Source: Theocolax elegans | Taxonomy: Eukaryota; Arthropoda; Insecta; Hymenoptera; Cerocephalidae | DNA length: 64,000 nt | NCBI GenBank assembly: GCA_026168455.1 | Contig: CM047426.1 | Span: 47,749,589-47,813,588, forward strand | Direction of reading: 5' to 3' | In this document: one piece after another, positions 42,771 to 54,557 of the stretch | Layout: each line of letters begins with the position of its first letter | Position numbering within the stretch: position 1 is the stretch's first letter | The notes under the pieces: model-generated | Seen by the model: the letters and a program-made list of their open reading frames with translations, nothing else | Told to the model about the DNA's origin: nothing | The model's database searches: none | Position numbers and translations under genes: made by a program

Positions 42771-44014
42771 ATGATATTCATATTCACTTAAATTATTTGT
42801 ATAAATCTTTAAACAAGTTAAAAACTAAAATTATTAACACAAATTTACCCATGATTATTTTTGATAAATTCTTTTTATTAACTGAGAAAAGAACACAAAA
42901 AAATTTTTCTAATATTACTAAAATACATAACAATAAATTATATAATTTAATTAAACTATGCTGTAATAACAGCACAAAAAACCAATGGTTAAAAAACTTA
43001 TAATCCCGTACAATTCCTGAATATGTAATAAAGGTAGCATCTCTCGGTTCAAAATTTAATTGCATTTCAAAATTTACTAATTATGATATTCTAATAACGA
43101 CTAAAAATGTTGAATATTCCTGAGATAAAATTAAAACTAATACAGAAAATAAAAATGAAATTAGGGATATCTTTGTAAACAACATAAAATCGGTAAGATA
43201 AAAGTCTCTGCACATAACATATCATGAACGAGAATTTAAAAACAATCCGAGTGAAACTAAATAGTTCTTAAAAGAAAACCCTAACATATTTTTTACACAT
43301 GCTGACAAAGGCAACTTAATAGTATGTTTAAATAAAATTGAATATATAAAAAAAATGAACGCCTGATTATTAGATAATAATGCATATATGATGATAAATG
43401 AGAATCCGTTAAAAAAACTACAGTCAGATGTTTATTCTATACTAAAAGACCTTAATGATAATAAATTTTTAAAAAAAGAATACCATAAAAATGAATTAAC
43501 CCGAACTAATACAACATTAGCGAAAGCATATGGATTACCAAAAGTACACAAAGATAATTTTTCACTCAGACCAATAATTTCGACAATAAACGGTCCTACA
43601 CACTATTTAGCAAAAATAATTTATAACGATCTAAAACAAGCAATACCAGTTCCAAAATCACACATACATAATAGTTTTGATTTAAAAGATAAGCTTGAAA
43701 ATATATATATATATATATACCAACCGGTTATGTTTGATATTATTAGACGTTAGGTCTTTGTTTACAAACATCCCAAGTCATGAGGTTCTCAATAGTTTAG
43801 GATAAACGCTTTATTCATATTCAAAATAGATGTAAAATCCCCTTTCATAATATCCGCAAAAATATAGAATTTTTATTTAATAATGTTTATTTTAGTTTCA
43901 ATAATGTCATTTACAAACAAATATTTGGAACTCCAATGGGATCTCCTATATCACCATTATTTGCGGATTTAGTAATGGATGATCTTGAGACCCACTGTTT
44001 AAAAGATAAAAAGT
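42771..44014 (+). pseudogene. Penelope-like element, duplicated N-terminal part
   Basis: First copy of a 1,353-bp tandem duplication. It encodes the N-terminal region (NDIHIHLNYLYKSLNK), NIFFTHADKGNLIVCLNK, AKAYGLPKVHKDNFSLRPII, INGPTHYLAK and then frameshifted LFTNIPS and MGSPISPLFADLVM. It stops at the duplication junction before the catalytic box. Confidence 0.85.
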
Positions 44015-44120
44015 AAACATTTTTGATGTGCAAAATTTATACATAAAACACCTTATATCTCTAGAGTAGTTGTCAAGGTCACAGATGGCTCATATATGAG
44101 CCATGCCGGCAGTCTAAAGG
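44015..44120. repeat. Partial TTAA MITE at duplication junction
   Basis: Right ~105 bp of the MITE, placed directly after Penelope coding sequence. The join (AAGTAAAC to ATTTTTGATG) marks the duplication breakpoint. Confidence 0.85.
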
Positions 44121-44123
44121 TTA

Positions 44124-46316
44124 ATGATATTCATATTCACTTAAATTATTTGTATAAATCTTTAAACAAGTTAAAAACTAAAATTATTAACACAAATTTA
44201 CCCATGATTATTTTTGATAAATTCTTTTTATTAACTGAGAAAAGAACACAAAAAATTTTTCTAATATTACTAAAATACATAACAATAAATTATATAATTT
44301 AATTAAACTATGCTGTAATAACAGCACAAAAAACCAATGGTTAAAAAACTTATAATCCCGTACAATTCCTGAATATGTAATAAAGGTAGCATCTCTCGGT
44401 TCAAAATTTAATTGCATTTCAAAATTTACTAATTATGATATTCTAATAACGACTAAAAATGTTGAATATTCCTGAGATAAAATTAAAACTAATACAGAAA
44501 ATAAAAATGAAATTAGGGATATCTTTGTAAACAACATAAAATCGGTAAGATAAAAGTCTCTGCACATAACATATCATGAACGAGAATTTAAAAACAATCC
44601 GAGTGAAACTAAATAGTTCTTAAAAGAAAACCCTAACATATTTTTTACACATGCTGACAAAGGCAACTTAATAGTATGTTTAAATAAAATTGAATATATA
44701 AAAAAATGAACGCCTGATTATTAGATAATAATGCATATATGATGATAAATGAGAATCCGTTAAAAAAACTACAGTCAGATGTTTATTCTATACTAAAAGA
44801 CCTTAATGATAATAAATTTTTAAAAAAAGAATACCATAAAAATGAATTAACCCGAACTAATACAACATTAGCGAAAGCATATGGATTACCAAAAGTACAC
44901 AAAGATAATTTTTCACTCAGACCAATAATTTCGACAATAAACGGTCCTACACACTATTTAGCAAAAATAATTTATAACGATCTAAAACAAGCAATACCAG
45001 TTCCAAAATCACACATACATAATAGTTTTGATTTAAAAGATAAGCTTGAAAATATATATATATATATATACCAACCGGTTATGTTTTGATATTATTAGAC
45101 GTTAGGTCTTTGTTTACAAACATCCCAAGTCATGAGGTTCTCAATAGTTTAGATAAACGCTTTATTCATATTCAAAATAGATGTAAAATCCCCTTTCATA
45201 ATATCCGCAAAAATATAGAATTTTTATTTAATAATGTTTATTTTAGTTTCAATAATGTCATTTACAAACAAATATTTGGAACTCCAATGGGATCTCCTAT
45301 ATCACCATTATTTGCGGATTTAGTAATGGATGATCTTGAGACCCACTGTTTAAAAGAATTAAAAAGTAAACACAATTAAAAAAACCAATTTTTTATTATA
45401 GATATGTAGATGACACAATATTATGCATTGAAAAAAGTCATATAAACACAGTTCTCAATATCTTTAACAATTATAATAAACACCTCAAATTTACATGTGA
45501 AATAGAAAATAATAATTGTATAAATTTTCTTGATCTTACATTAATAAAAGAAAACAACAGTATTAGTACAAATTGGTATAGAAAACCAACTAATTCTAAT
45601 CGGTTATTAAATTTTAATTCTAATCACACAATACAACAGAAACGTAATATTATTTATAATTTAATAGATAGAGCAATGATATTGTCACAAAAACAGTTTC
45701 ATAAAGAGAATCTAAATATTATTATAGAAATACTAAAAAGCAATGATTATCCTATTGAATTTATAAATACAGTAATAAATAAAAGAAAACGCAATATTAC
45801 AATTAAAAACAATGTTAAAATAGATAAAAAAAATCCCAATATGTACCATATCACTACCTTATAAAAAAGAGTTTTCCAATAAATGTTCCCGAATGCTAAG
45901 AAAATATAATATTAACACTATTCCATTAATTAATCACAAACTTGATACTATTATAAAATCAGGCAAAGATAAAACATCAAAATGGGAGGAGACAGGGGTA
46001 GTTTACAAGTTATCTTCTATTAAATGCCCGGCTATTTATATTGGAGAAACAAAACGCTGCCAAAAAGTCGAATAAAAGAACATCAGAACTATAAAAATGC
46101 AGCAGCCGTTGTTACTGCACACATTTTAAATAACGTAAATCACAATTTTAACTTGGAAGATACAAAAATAATAGACAAAGAATCTTGATATAAAAAGGAC
46201 TCATTTCGGAAATATTATATATCAATCATCATAATTCGACGATTAACAGAATGGAAGATACTCAACATTTAAACCGTCAATATAGAAATGTTATGAATAT
46301 AGTTGAAAGAGACTAA
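44124..46316 (+). pseudogene. Penelope-like element, near full-length RT + GIY-YIG
   Basis: The N-terminal part repeats the 42.8-kb copy. RT motifs: AYGLPKVHK, LRPIISTINGPTHYLAK, LLDVRSLFTNIPSHEV (A), FGTPMGSPISPLFADLVM (B), YYRYVDDTILC (C, YVDD at 45403-45414), FLDLTLIKENNS, WYRKPTNSNRLLNFNSN and thumb. After ~45890 a linker leads to GVVYKLSSIKCPAIYIGETK, the GIY-YIG start, then SRIKEHQNYKNAAAVVTAHI. Frameshifts at ~45080, ~45370, ~45860 and ~46070 and N-terminal stops kill it, but the catalytic box is intact and the decay mild. The element ends near 46600 with a hammerhead-like core. Confidence 0.9.
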
Positions 46317-46508
46317 TGTACACAAACTATGACGTATAGTTTGTAAACACACACCTACTTTGTTTTTGTATAAATACTCGTTGATTTCGTATCAAATGTT
46401 ATTCGACGAAGTTCACTTGGGCTGTAACATTATATTCATTATTAAGGTAAAAATTTAATTTTTTAATTAACAAGTTTTGTAAAATTCGATATAAATATTT
46501 ATAATTTT

Positions 46509-46560
46509 GTGCAATAAATTCAGCACCTGAAGAGGTCTGCAAACCTGGCAGACGAAACGT
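46509..46560 (+). ncRNA. Hammerhead-like core at Penelope 3' end
   Basis: CTGAAGA (46527-46533), one G, stem II GTCTGC/GCAGAC (46535-46540 with 46548-46553) and GAAAC (46554-46558). GTGC (46509-46512) could pair with GCAC (46523-46526) right before the core as a closed stem I. A stem III partner is not evident. It lies ~200 bp after the Penelope coding end on the same strand. Confidence 0.55.
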
Positions 46561-46629
46561 GCACTTCATAAATAAATTGGATTTATTTATTATGGACCCT
46601 TAACAATCGACTATTTACTAATTCAACAA

Positions 46630-47790
46630 TGGAGGGTGAAAATTACAAATTAATCCTTCTTATATTATTTCTGTGCTATTCTAAAAAGCCGTAGGTCCGT
46701 TTCACTCTTAGTATGCTTATACCGGTTATACAGCCTTCTGACCTTTTTCCTGAGTTTTTCCAGAGAGTGATTTAACGCAAGTGCACCCTTGGTCCAGCTT
46801 TCCTTCTTAACTCGCAGTTATTCTCAAATGAGCTTCTGATAACGGTCTCTAGGAAACCACAGCAATTATCGATGTCTTCCACTATGTCATAAGATACAGG
46901 GAATCTACCTATTCTTGTCACAAGTTCCTGTTTGTATCCTACCCACTTTGTCTTTCATGGATTTCTAGTCTAATTGTCGGCCGCGTTGAGTCCTCCTATG
47001 TGGAAAACAGTTGTTTTCATTCTACCTTTGTATGCAATCGTTATGTCAGTGACTTCTTTGCTTGTAGCATTTTACAAAGTATGTGAATTTCCTCTGTTCA
47101 AGATCTCCATACTTATAGAGCATAAAAACTCAAAGAGTCTTTCCCCTCTACTATTGCAGTTTGTATTGTTAGTGCTGTCCCATACTAAGTGGTGTGAGTT
47201 TACGCTATGTCCCACTATCTATTCTGTGCCTTCATTCTCACACTTTATACTATTTTGATACTACTTAGAGATACTACTTCATCTGATGTGCATGCCGTCA
47301 TTTCTTAGGGAAAGTATGCCGCCGCCACCATGATTGTCCTCTCTGTACCTCCCACCAATTTGTAGGTGAGACGCACTGTCCCTTGACCAGTGTTTTGCCA
47401 CTGATCCTGCTTGCAAACCTTTAACGATAATGCATGTGCATGCAGAGTTAGTACTTCTACTTATCAGGGAACCAACATTATTCAAACCAGTAATTCCTCC
47501 TTATATAACCAAAGCTCCTGAATTAGGCACATGCCTGTACGCACCCCAGCCATGCGTCTGGCTAGAACAGGTGAGGTGTTTTTCCTGTGGTGCAGATTAA
47601 TTTGTATAAACTCCTTTATGGGTTTCGGTATACGATTGGACCATTGTTGAGATTCACTTCACGTATCTTCTGATTAGGTATCACGTGTGGTCTCGCCCTC
47701 TTCAGAACCCCGATTAAGGGGATCCACAACCACAACATAGCCCATTTTACTGGGATCCTTGCATTCACTTTCTCCCTCTGGGTTAACATT
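46630..47790 (-). pseudogene. RNase H-bearing LINE (I/LOA-like), endonuclease half
   Basis: From high to low coordinates: EFIQINLHHRKNTSPVLARR, CLIQELW, LKVCKQDQW, TIMVAAAYFP, then VNSHHLVWDSTN, RGERLFEFL, EILNRGN and a tail with LYNRYKHTKSETDLRLFRIA. These are APE-endonuclease segments (NSHHxxWGS, ILNRGN) of LINEs related to the I/LOA group. It is frameshifted throughout. It is probably the 5' half of the LINE at 36085-38058, with a gap of about 200 codons lost at the insertion site. Confidence 0.75.
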
Positions 47791-48665
47791 TATTAGGCGT
47801 GCTAACTAAGATTAGATGAGCCCCTCCACTGACCTTTGTCAATGTCAGTGTCACCTTTGTCAGATACCCTAGGTAGTGGATCGGGAAATGCTTTCCAGAT
47901 ATAGGTACTACCGGAAAAATCAAATATTCGGGGCAAATCAAGACCATATGGCGATAGTAAGATTAGAATAGTGAATAGTAAGATTAAAATGTCACTGTCC
48001 CAAGTGGGTAAGGTAGCCTTGCCAAGTCTTGCCACTGATTCCGATTGGGTGAAAGCCCTGGTGGTCAGAAATGGTTAGGGTGCTCCAAATCAACCTGAGC
48101 TGCGGCTTAAGATCTACTGCCATAGTTGGTCAAAAAAGATGACATTGTCATCGTCAGTAAGAAGTACAGGTATCTCACTAAATCGAATTGGGTAAGTGAT
48201 ACTACTGGCAGAGCGGCCATCTGGATATGTGGAAACCAAAATGTATCCTGAAAAATGGCCGTTACCCTCCCCAATTTTACCAGGGTGGAGGTGGCGGGTA
48301 GATAAATATACAGTTGCTACCTCCCACACAACGACAATATCGACGATGCCATCGATTAATGCCATCGTCACCAATACGAGGTCCTTCCGATCGTCAATAG
48401 TCCTCGGAGGGGATATGAATGGGAGACAGAATGGGGCAGTACGAAAACCAGCACTCATGGTGGTATACTTCTCGAGGCCTTTACGATATTGGAGTTGGAG
48501 ATTGTTAATGCCGGGACAGCTGCTACTTTTACCAGGGCTGGCAGGTCGTCCATAATAGATTTAACCTTCATCGATCCTAGATTGATGAAGGGAGGGTTTA
48601 CTTGGAAAGTTAGTGATTGCTACACGGGAATCAAGTACTCGTGTACTAGCTCCAAACGACTACTA
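47791..48665 (+). pseudogene. R1-clade LINE copy D, ORF2 start and endonuclease
   Basis: 47791-48070 is probably the ORF1 end or leader. ATG at 48071 opens MVRVLQINLSCGL, the usual start of R1 ORF2. Frames then give TGRAAIWICGN, a GGDMN-like piece and GTAATFTRAGRSSIIDLTFI then WKVSDCYTGI, the endonuclease end. Stops and frameshifts are present. The gene is interrupted at ~48665 by the GC-rich element and resumes at 49405. Confidence 0.82.
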
Positions 48666-48682
48666 ACAAGACAGTAGGTCCG

Positions 48683-49403
48683 CCTTTTAGCTTGTACGCT
48701 TTTTTTCACTTTCAGGGGATTTTTCGAATGGTATCCCTTAGAGAGTTTGTAAAGGGAGTGACGAATGCTTTACCCTTCACGAACATTCGAACGCTAGGCC
48801 ACCTACCGCAAAACCTCCCCGGGGATCCGGGGAGTAATAGGAAGATGTGCTTCGGCATGTCGACAGTTGGACCAGGATGACTTTACTCTAGTACGCAGGG
48901 ACTGGGAACCGAGCCCCACGTTGGCGTACCTCTGGATCGAAAGTGAAACGCCAGCGTGTCCCCAGTATTGGGTTGGACTCTGCGGGAGATGTGGTTGCAA
49001 GCAGGCTTGACGGGTGAAGCGAAGTTGACCCGGATGCCGCTTATGTTCGAAAGCGGACGACGGCGGTGAGCTAAACACCGCCGCATTCACACCGAGAATT
49101 ACGACTCTAGGCTAGCCGTCGCAAGGCGGTGGGCCCCCGTAAGGAGTTTCGATACACTGTTTATAGTGGCCTCCGAACGCGGTTAACCGATCTTAAAGGC
49201 GACTCCTGACGACTTTCGTAACTCAAATAGTTACCGAACTGTCGAATCGAATTCGGAGCGCTTGGGACCATTTAGAACAAAGCTACTTGGATCCTGAGGG
49301 GTTGCCAAAGTCGAATGACGGAGGAACCAGGGCGATCAAATACTGTCAGCTAGACGGTGCAATGTTGCCCTATGGAAAGACTCTAAAATAGTCATAGAAT
49401 ACA
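48683..49403 (+). mobile_element. GC-rich element, copy 2 (5'-truncated)
   Basis: Reverse-complement match to about 14939-15590. It ends GTCATAGAATACA exactly as copy 1 does. It has an extra ~80 bp near 49230-49310. Truncation at 48683 with a fixed other end is the pattern left by target-primed reverse transcription. No target duplication is seen, and R1 sequence between the flanks has been lost. Confidence 0.8.
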
Positions 49404-49404
49404 T

Positions 49405-50760
49405 ATCATCACACTGGATATCCATAAATCCATCAACGGGGCTCAAGGGGACAATATTATGTTATGCTTGGAACAGTTGAAGGTGCTGCTCTACCTGTGT
49501 AAAGTCATCTCGAGCTACCTCACAGAACGGATCATCCTCTATGACACCGATGATGAGACGCATTCCTATAACATCACCGAAGGCGTGCCACAGGACTCGG
49601 TCATGGGGCCCCGTCTCTAGAACGTGGTATACGAAGGACTGCTTAGACAGCAACTTCTACAGGAGGTATCGATGGTGGCGTTCGCGGATGATATGGCTTT
49701 GGTCGTCGTCGCAAAGAGCATCGATGAGGTAGAATACCTTGCAGATGTCTATCGCGGTAGTAGCAAAATGGTTGAGCACTCATGAGCTGTATCTGGCGGA
49801 CGAAAAGGCCGCGGCAGTGCTAATCTCCCAAACGAAGCGAATGAGGTACGCCACCTTTACTGTAAACCGTAAGCCTATAACATCGGCGGATACGGTGAAA
49901 TATCTAGGAATCGTCTTGGATGCGCAACTAACATTCAAGTAACATCTTTTGATTGCAGGGTTGACAGCTACAAGAGTGACTAAAGTATTATCGGGCATAA
50001 TGCTCAATGTCGGGGAACCAAAGTAGTCGCATTGGGCCCCTTTAGCGACCGTGGTACGCTCCGTAATTCAGTATGGAGTTCCCATATTGGCAAATGCCCT
50101 AAGAAGCAATGTAAGCTACGGTGCAGCCTATCGACGAGCCTGCATAATAACCACCTTAAGGGTTGCTCATGCTTATAGAACCGTGTCAGATATAGCCCTC
50201 TCTGTGATCACGAGAATTCCTTCCATCAATCGGCGTACCGTAGAAAAAAGTGGCAAAGTAGCACGTGGTTTTAACAGACGGTGGGCAAACAGGACCATCG
50301 AACTGTGGCAGTAGAGATGGGATTTGGCTGCCAAAGGTCGCTGGACTCAACGCGACATCCCAGATGACGCCAAATGGACGACTAGGAAACACGAATTCGT
50401 CACCTTTAATCGGACATCGAAGCTTGCCAGTCATGGATGCTTTTACAGCTACCTGCACTGCATCCAGATATACGGGAATGCCGAGTGCTCTATTTGTCCT
50501 GGTGTCGACGAAAACGATTAACACGTCCTGTCCTGGTGTCCTCGGTTACCAAACCTTTTGGAAGGATTCTTTAACACCAGAGGGCATTGGGATATGCCTT
50601 TTTAATTCCCATGAAGGTTAATATGTCATTGTGACCTTCGTAGCATACGCTGTGGAGCGGCTGAACCACATTAGAAAAGAGGAAGAGCGTGATAGGGCCG
50701 GCATTAATAGCAACCGCCCCACATGCACGAGATAGTGAGGCAGTTGCCTGCCAATATGGG
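49405..50760 (+). pseudogene. R1-clade LINE copy D, RT palm to C-terminus
   Basis: Reads VISSYLTERIILYDTDDETH, EGVPQDSVMGPRL, FADD (49681-49692), VVVAKSIDEVEYLADV, AVVAKWLSTHELYLADEKAA, VNRKPITSADTVKYLGIVLD, RGFNRRWANRTIELWQ and the C-terminal knuckle CSICPGVDEND then HVLSWC. ORF2 ends near 50732 (NHIRKEEERDRAG). This supplies the R1 3' half missing in copies A-C. Stops (49618, 49941, 50313) and frameshifts break it. Confidence 0.87.
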
Positions 50761-50899
50761 CCGAACGTGGCGTGACCGACAATCTTGATGTAATGCCTTG
50801 AGGAACCCTAGCAAGACCAATGGCAGCGTAGTTATTTACTACCTTCCGGGTAACGGATTTCGTTGCAACTTTGCGAGCTGTTTTCTGGTACCCGAATAT

Positions 50900-51125
50900 G
50901 AAAGAATTCATATGAAAGTCAATCTCATAGGCTATTTGACGAAAATTATACGCAGTTATCGAAAAATTGTGAAAAAAATATGTTTAAGCTTAATCGCCAA
51001 TAACTCGGAAAGAAATAGACGTAAATACACAAACTGAAACCCATTAAATAGTTGAGATGAAGTAGACATAGTTTTAAAAAAAGAAGCTCAAATATCTTAA
51101 TTTGGGAAAAGTTAAGGAAAAAATA
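50900..51125. repeat. Foldback-arm-like fragment
   Basis: Contains GAAGCTCAAATATCTTAATT, AACTCGGAAA and AAAGTTAAGG in the same order as in the arms of FB1 (34763-35426) and the half copy at 23336-23718. Confidence 0.5.
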
Positions 51126-51251
51126 AGATTGTTCTTTAGGTAGGCCTGCTTGTCGAAATAAATCATCACTCTTTTGATCAATTTTTAACAGGCTTCTCTA
51201 TACCCTTGGATATATACTGTTCGTCATCATCGGAAGAGAGTTTCTTCATTT

Positions 51252-51790
51252 TCATCGAATTCGCTTAAATCTTGAAAAATTATCGCTTGATTCAGTTTCT
51301 TTCTCATCAATCTGAAATGTTGGTTGATCGTCCACATGCAGATTATCTATACCTGTAGTAAAACTATCTCGCGATTCTTCATTTTCTAAACCTTCTATAG
51401 GTATTTTTTCTAGTACTTTAACATCTTCAGACGTAGAATAGTGTACTTCTTTTTTCAATCGCTTGCAGCTTCTGGTTCTTTTCATTTTGTTGGTATGATA
51501 AACTTCAGTGTGACCTTGTTCTGATCTTTATTAAATTGACTCATCATTACATGACATAAGTTACAGATAAAATGAGGTACCCAACTGTTATCTTGTTGAG
51601 AAGTGTGAATACTAAAACATTCTTTATATAATTTGTTAATTTTTTCTGTAATTTTTCTCTTGTTTTTCTCACCAATATAATTCAAACACACATAACAAAA
51701 GTTATCTAAATTACCAGTGCATTCGTGAGAAAATTTGCTACCAGCAGTACCAGCGCAGTTAAGTGAAGGTTGAAAATTGTGACGTGCCAT
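51252..51790 (-). pseudogene. N-terminal piece of a multicopy arthropod protein
   Basis: The minus-strand frame starts MARHNFQPSLNCAGT and reads FCYVCLNYIGEKNKRKITEK, YKECFSIHTSQQDNSWVPHF, ICNLC. The CxxC ... CxxC arrangement with SWVPHFIC matches a frequently seen uncharacterised, repeated protein family of arthropods. After a frameshift at ~51483 a second frame (MKRTRSCKRLKKEVHYSTSE to ~51252) is acidic and probably the linker. I cannot name its function. Its C-terminal partner lies in the opposite orientation at 52130-52815. Confidence 0.55.
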
Positions 51791-52129
51791 AAATTAATTC
51801 ACACGCTAAGAATCCTGTCCCGATCACAGGTGAGACCGCCGTTCTAAGGGTTATAACTCTCATACATCCCCAGGCCTAAATATGAGAGCTTTCTAATACA
51901 TCTTAGCACTCCCCTGTAAGACAGCGTGCTTTTACTGGTTTCGTTACTACGAAGGGTGGGCCGACAAATCATTCTAGATATTCCATTTTCAGGGCAATTG
52001 TCATCCTGACCAATGTATTCGTAGCAGCAGGTTTCTCTCAGTACTACTATCAATTTGGAATATAAGTTGCAAACACTAGATTGCTTAATTTACTAAATAG
52101 CAAGTTTGCTTAAAGAATCTTACGATTCT

Positions 52130-52815
52130 AAAGTTAGTAGGAGAGCAATCTGGATTCACAAAATATCCTTGTTATTTGAGTACGTTTGATATTAGAGGTT
52201 GGGAAAAAAATAGAAAAAGAAAATTTGTCCACCAAGTGAGTCCTTTGAACCTGGAAAAGGAAATATTATAAAAGAGGCACTAGTGCATTCATCCAAAATT
52301 TTGATACCCCCTCTCCACATAAAGTTTGGGTTGATGCAACAATGTGTCAAGGCTTTAGATCAGAACAGGGAATGCTACAAACATTAGGGCAATGTATTTT
52401 ACCACAAAACAAATGGTAAACTAAACGCAAGTATTTTTGATAGACCTGAAATTTGCACTCTATTTAGAAATGAAAACTTTGAAAGAACTATGAAAGATGA
52501 TGAGAAAATAGCATAGTCTAATTTTAAAGAGATACCAACAAAATTTTTAGGTAACACTAATAACATGAAATGTAAAGATATTGTATAAACAATGGTACGC
52601 GATTTTAAAAAATTGGGCTGCCTAATGAACTTAAAACTTCATTTCCTTGATTCACACATTGATGAATTTCCTGAGAACAACGGAGACTTCAGCGAAGAGC
52701 AAGGAGAAAGGATTCACTAAGACTTGAAAGAATTTGAACGCAGAGTTCAAGAATGGTGGGGTATAAATATGTCGGCAAAATATTGCTGGATGATAAAGAG
52801 AGAAGCAGATTTATA
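52130..52815 (+). pseudogene. C-terminal piece of the same multicopy protein
   Basis: Across frameshifts it reads GFTKYPCYLSTFDIRGWEKN, SSKILIPPLHIKFGLM, VKALDQNRECYKH, KLNASIFDRPEICTLFRN, TKFLGN, MVRDFKKLGCLMNLKLHFLD, SHIDEFPENNGDFSEEQGER and EFERRVQEWWGINMSAKYCW. I know this string order from an uncharacterised multicopy arthropod family (phrases like LPPLHIKLGLM and FPENLG). It is likely of mobile-element origin. Stops are frequent. Sequence between the two halves (51791-52129) shows no clear homology. Confidence 0.6.
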
Positions 52816-54430
52816 AAGTGTACCATATGAGGTCAAAAGTGTATCAGAAATCCATTACGTCAATCATTTGACGAAAAACAGGTGCGTAAACGTAAAACAA
52901 TTTAAAATTTTATTTAGAATTTTTTTTGACAGACAAAAAGACAAATAGATATTATTAACATCTAGTATCCAACACCTCATTATCAAAGTTGTGAAGTGTT
53001 AGCAAAAATTTTACACGCTCAATGACATTAACCGATTAAAAGTCTAGATACTTCCTAAATACTATGAACTACTATAACAAAGTTTATATATGTATATCTA
53101 AGTTTTAAATCTTATTTTATGATTGTAAGTCAAAGTAATTTATCACGTTTATAATCTACTTACGCCTACTGGGAGTTAACTTTTGGAAAATTAATTTCAA
53201 AATCATGATTACCGACCTCGCAAACTTCCAATATAGTACTTTCAATGTATATGAACTGGTTAAAAATAGTAAAACCTGATTTTATGGTAATTTTAATCGA
53301 ATTTAAAGCAAATGTTGTCTTTCCGCGATTTTTAATATTTTCAATGCCATATGGTTGGTCGAAATTTCGTTAAAAAGAGATTTAAAACATAGTTTTCAAT
53401 GTATTTTTTTCCTGTAAAACTCGATTCTTAAGTTGAAAAAATTAAATCTGGCTTTTTTTTTCTTATTTAAGAAAAACTATGAAAAAACTGTAAAAAATTC
53501 TGTTTTCCATGCAAAACCCCCCAAAAACCAAGCGGGGCCCTATGGTTTTATTGCAAATTCGGATTTAGCATCGAAAAATACATATAAAAAATAATAGGTC
53601 TGGTCAAATGCACAGACAATTTTTTTGTGGGCCTGTGTAATATTTCAAGAAAAACGAATCCTTACGCTTATGCTTACAAAATAATGCATGATGTCGAAAC
53701 TAAAGAAAAGAAATGAATTGCCAAAAAAACATTGTTATAACATTTCGACATCCTATGACGTGGATGTTGTTTTGTCGGTGAAGACGACAAAGCTTCAATT
53801 GAAAGAGACTTTTGTATTTTTTCAAAAACAGAAGAACCAATAAAAATACCTACAATAAATAAAAATCCCCATTTAATTATCCTGCAGGAGGATTCGGATT
53901 TCGATTTCTTAAGAAAAAATTATTTTTATAATAGTAATTGAGCAAACCACTATTGGTTTGTAATTATTAGTCGGAAAGGACATAAACATGACACTTTAAC
54001 ATCACAGTAAAAGATTGATTTTAATACCAGGAAAAATGTGGGGGCATTGTTGAAAATACGCCTGAAGATTTGAAGGGCAACATAATTATTTCAAAATCTC
54101 AGTATATTGTTTGTTAATTAATGTAAAAATTAACCACTTTTTGAATATATTTCATCCCTAAATGATTTTATTGGCATTGCCACATTTGTTCCTTTTTCAT
54201 ATTACAAAAATGTCATGCATCTAGCGCCATCTACTGGCAAATCTATCTGTTGGATAAACACATTAGTAGTACTAATGAAACTAAAATATCGACTGGCTAA
54301 AAGATTTTTTCCCTTATCACGGCGCTTTAAAAATTTGTAACGAAATATATGATACAGCGAGCGCCATCTATGGGAGAAGAAAATCACTGCGCGACCGCGT
54401 GACGTAATTCGTGAAGTTCAAACTCGTACT
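52816..54430. other. AT-rich sequence, no gene seen
   Basis: Only chance frames. Two direct GCGCCATCTA phrases lie at ~54221 and ~54361 flanking 140 bp. These are common in insect dispersed repeats. Confidence 0.45.
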
Positions 54431-54431
54431 T

Positions 54432-54557
54432 CCCTGCTGCGAAAACTCAGGTGATAATCAGCTGAAAATCAGCTAATTTTCCGGTGAAAATCGTGTCAAA
54501 ATCGCAGCTGATTTTCAGCTGATTTTCAGGTGAAAATCATGTAACCATTTTAGGCAA
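54432..54557. repeat. 11-bp phased AGCTGAAAATC word array
   Basis: Words AGGTGATAATC, AGCTGAAAATC, AGCTGATTTTC and AGGTGAAAATC start at 54449, 54460, 54471, 54482, 54493, 54506, 54517, 54528 and 54539. All but one step are 10-12 bp. Some words are reverse complements of others. The left end CCCTGCTGCGAAAAC resembles termini of other word-tiled elements here. Confidence 0.65.

Noticed and set aside
42674..43003. 109-codon frame starting in the MITE
   Set aside because: The first ~30 codons are MITE sequence; only the rest is Penelope N-terminus.
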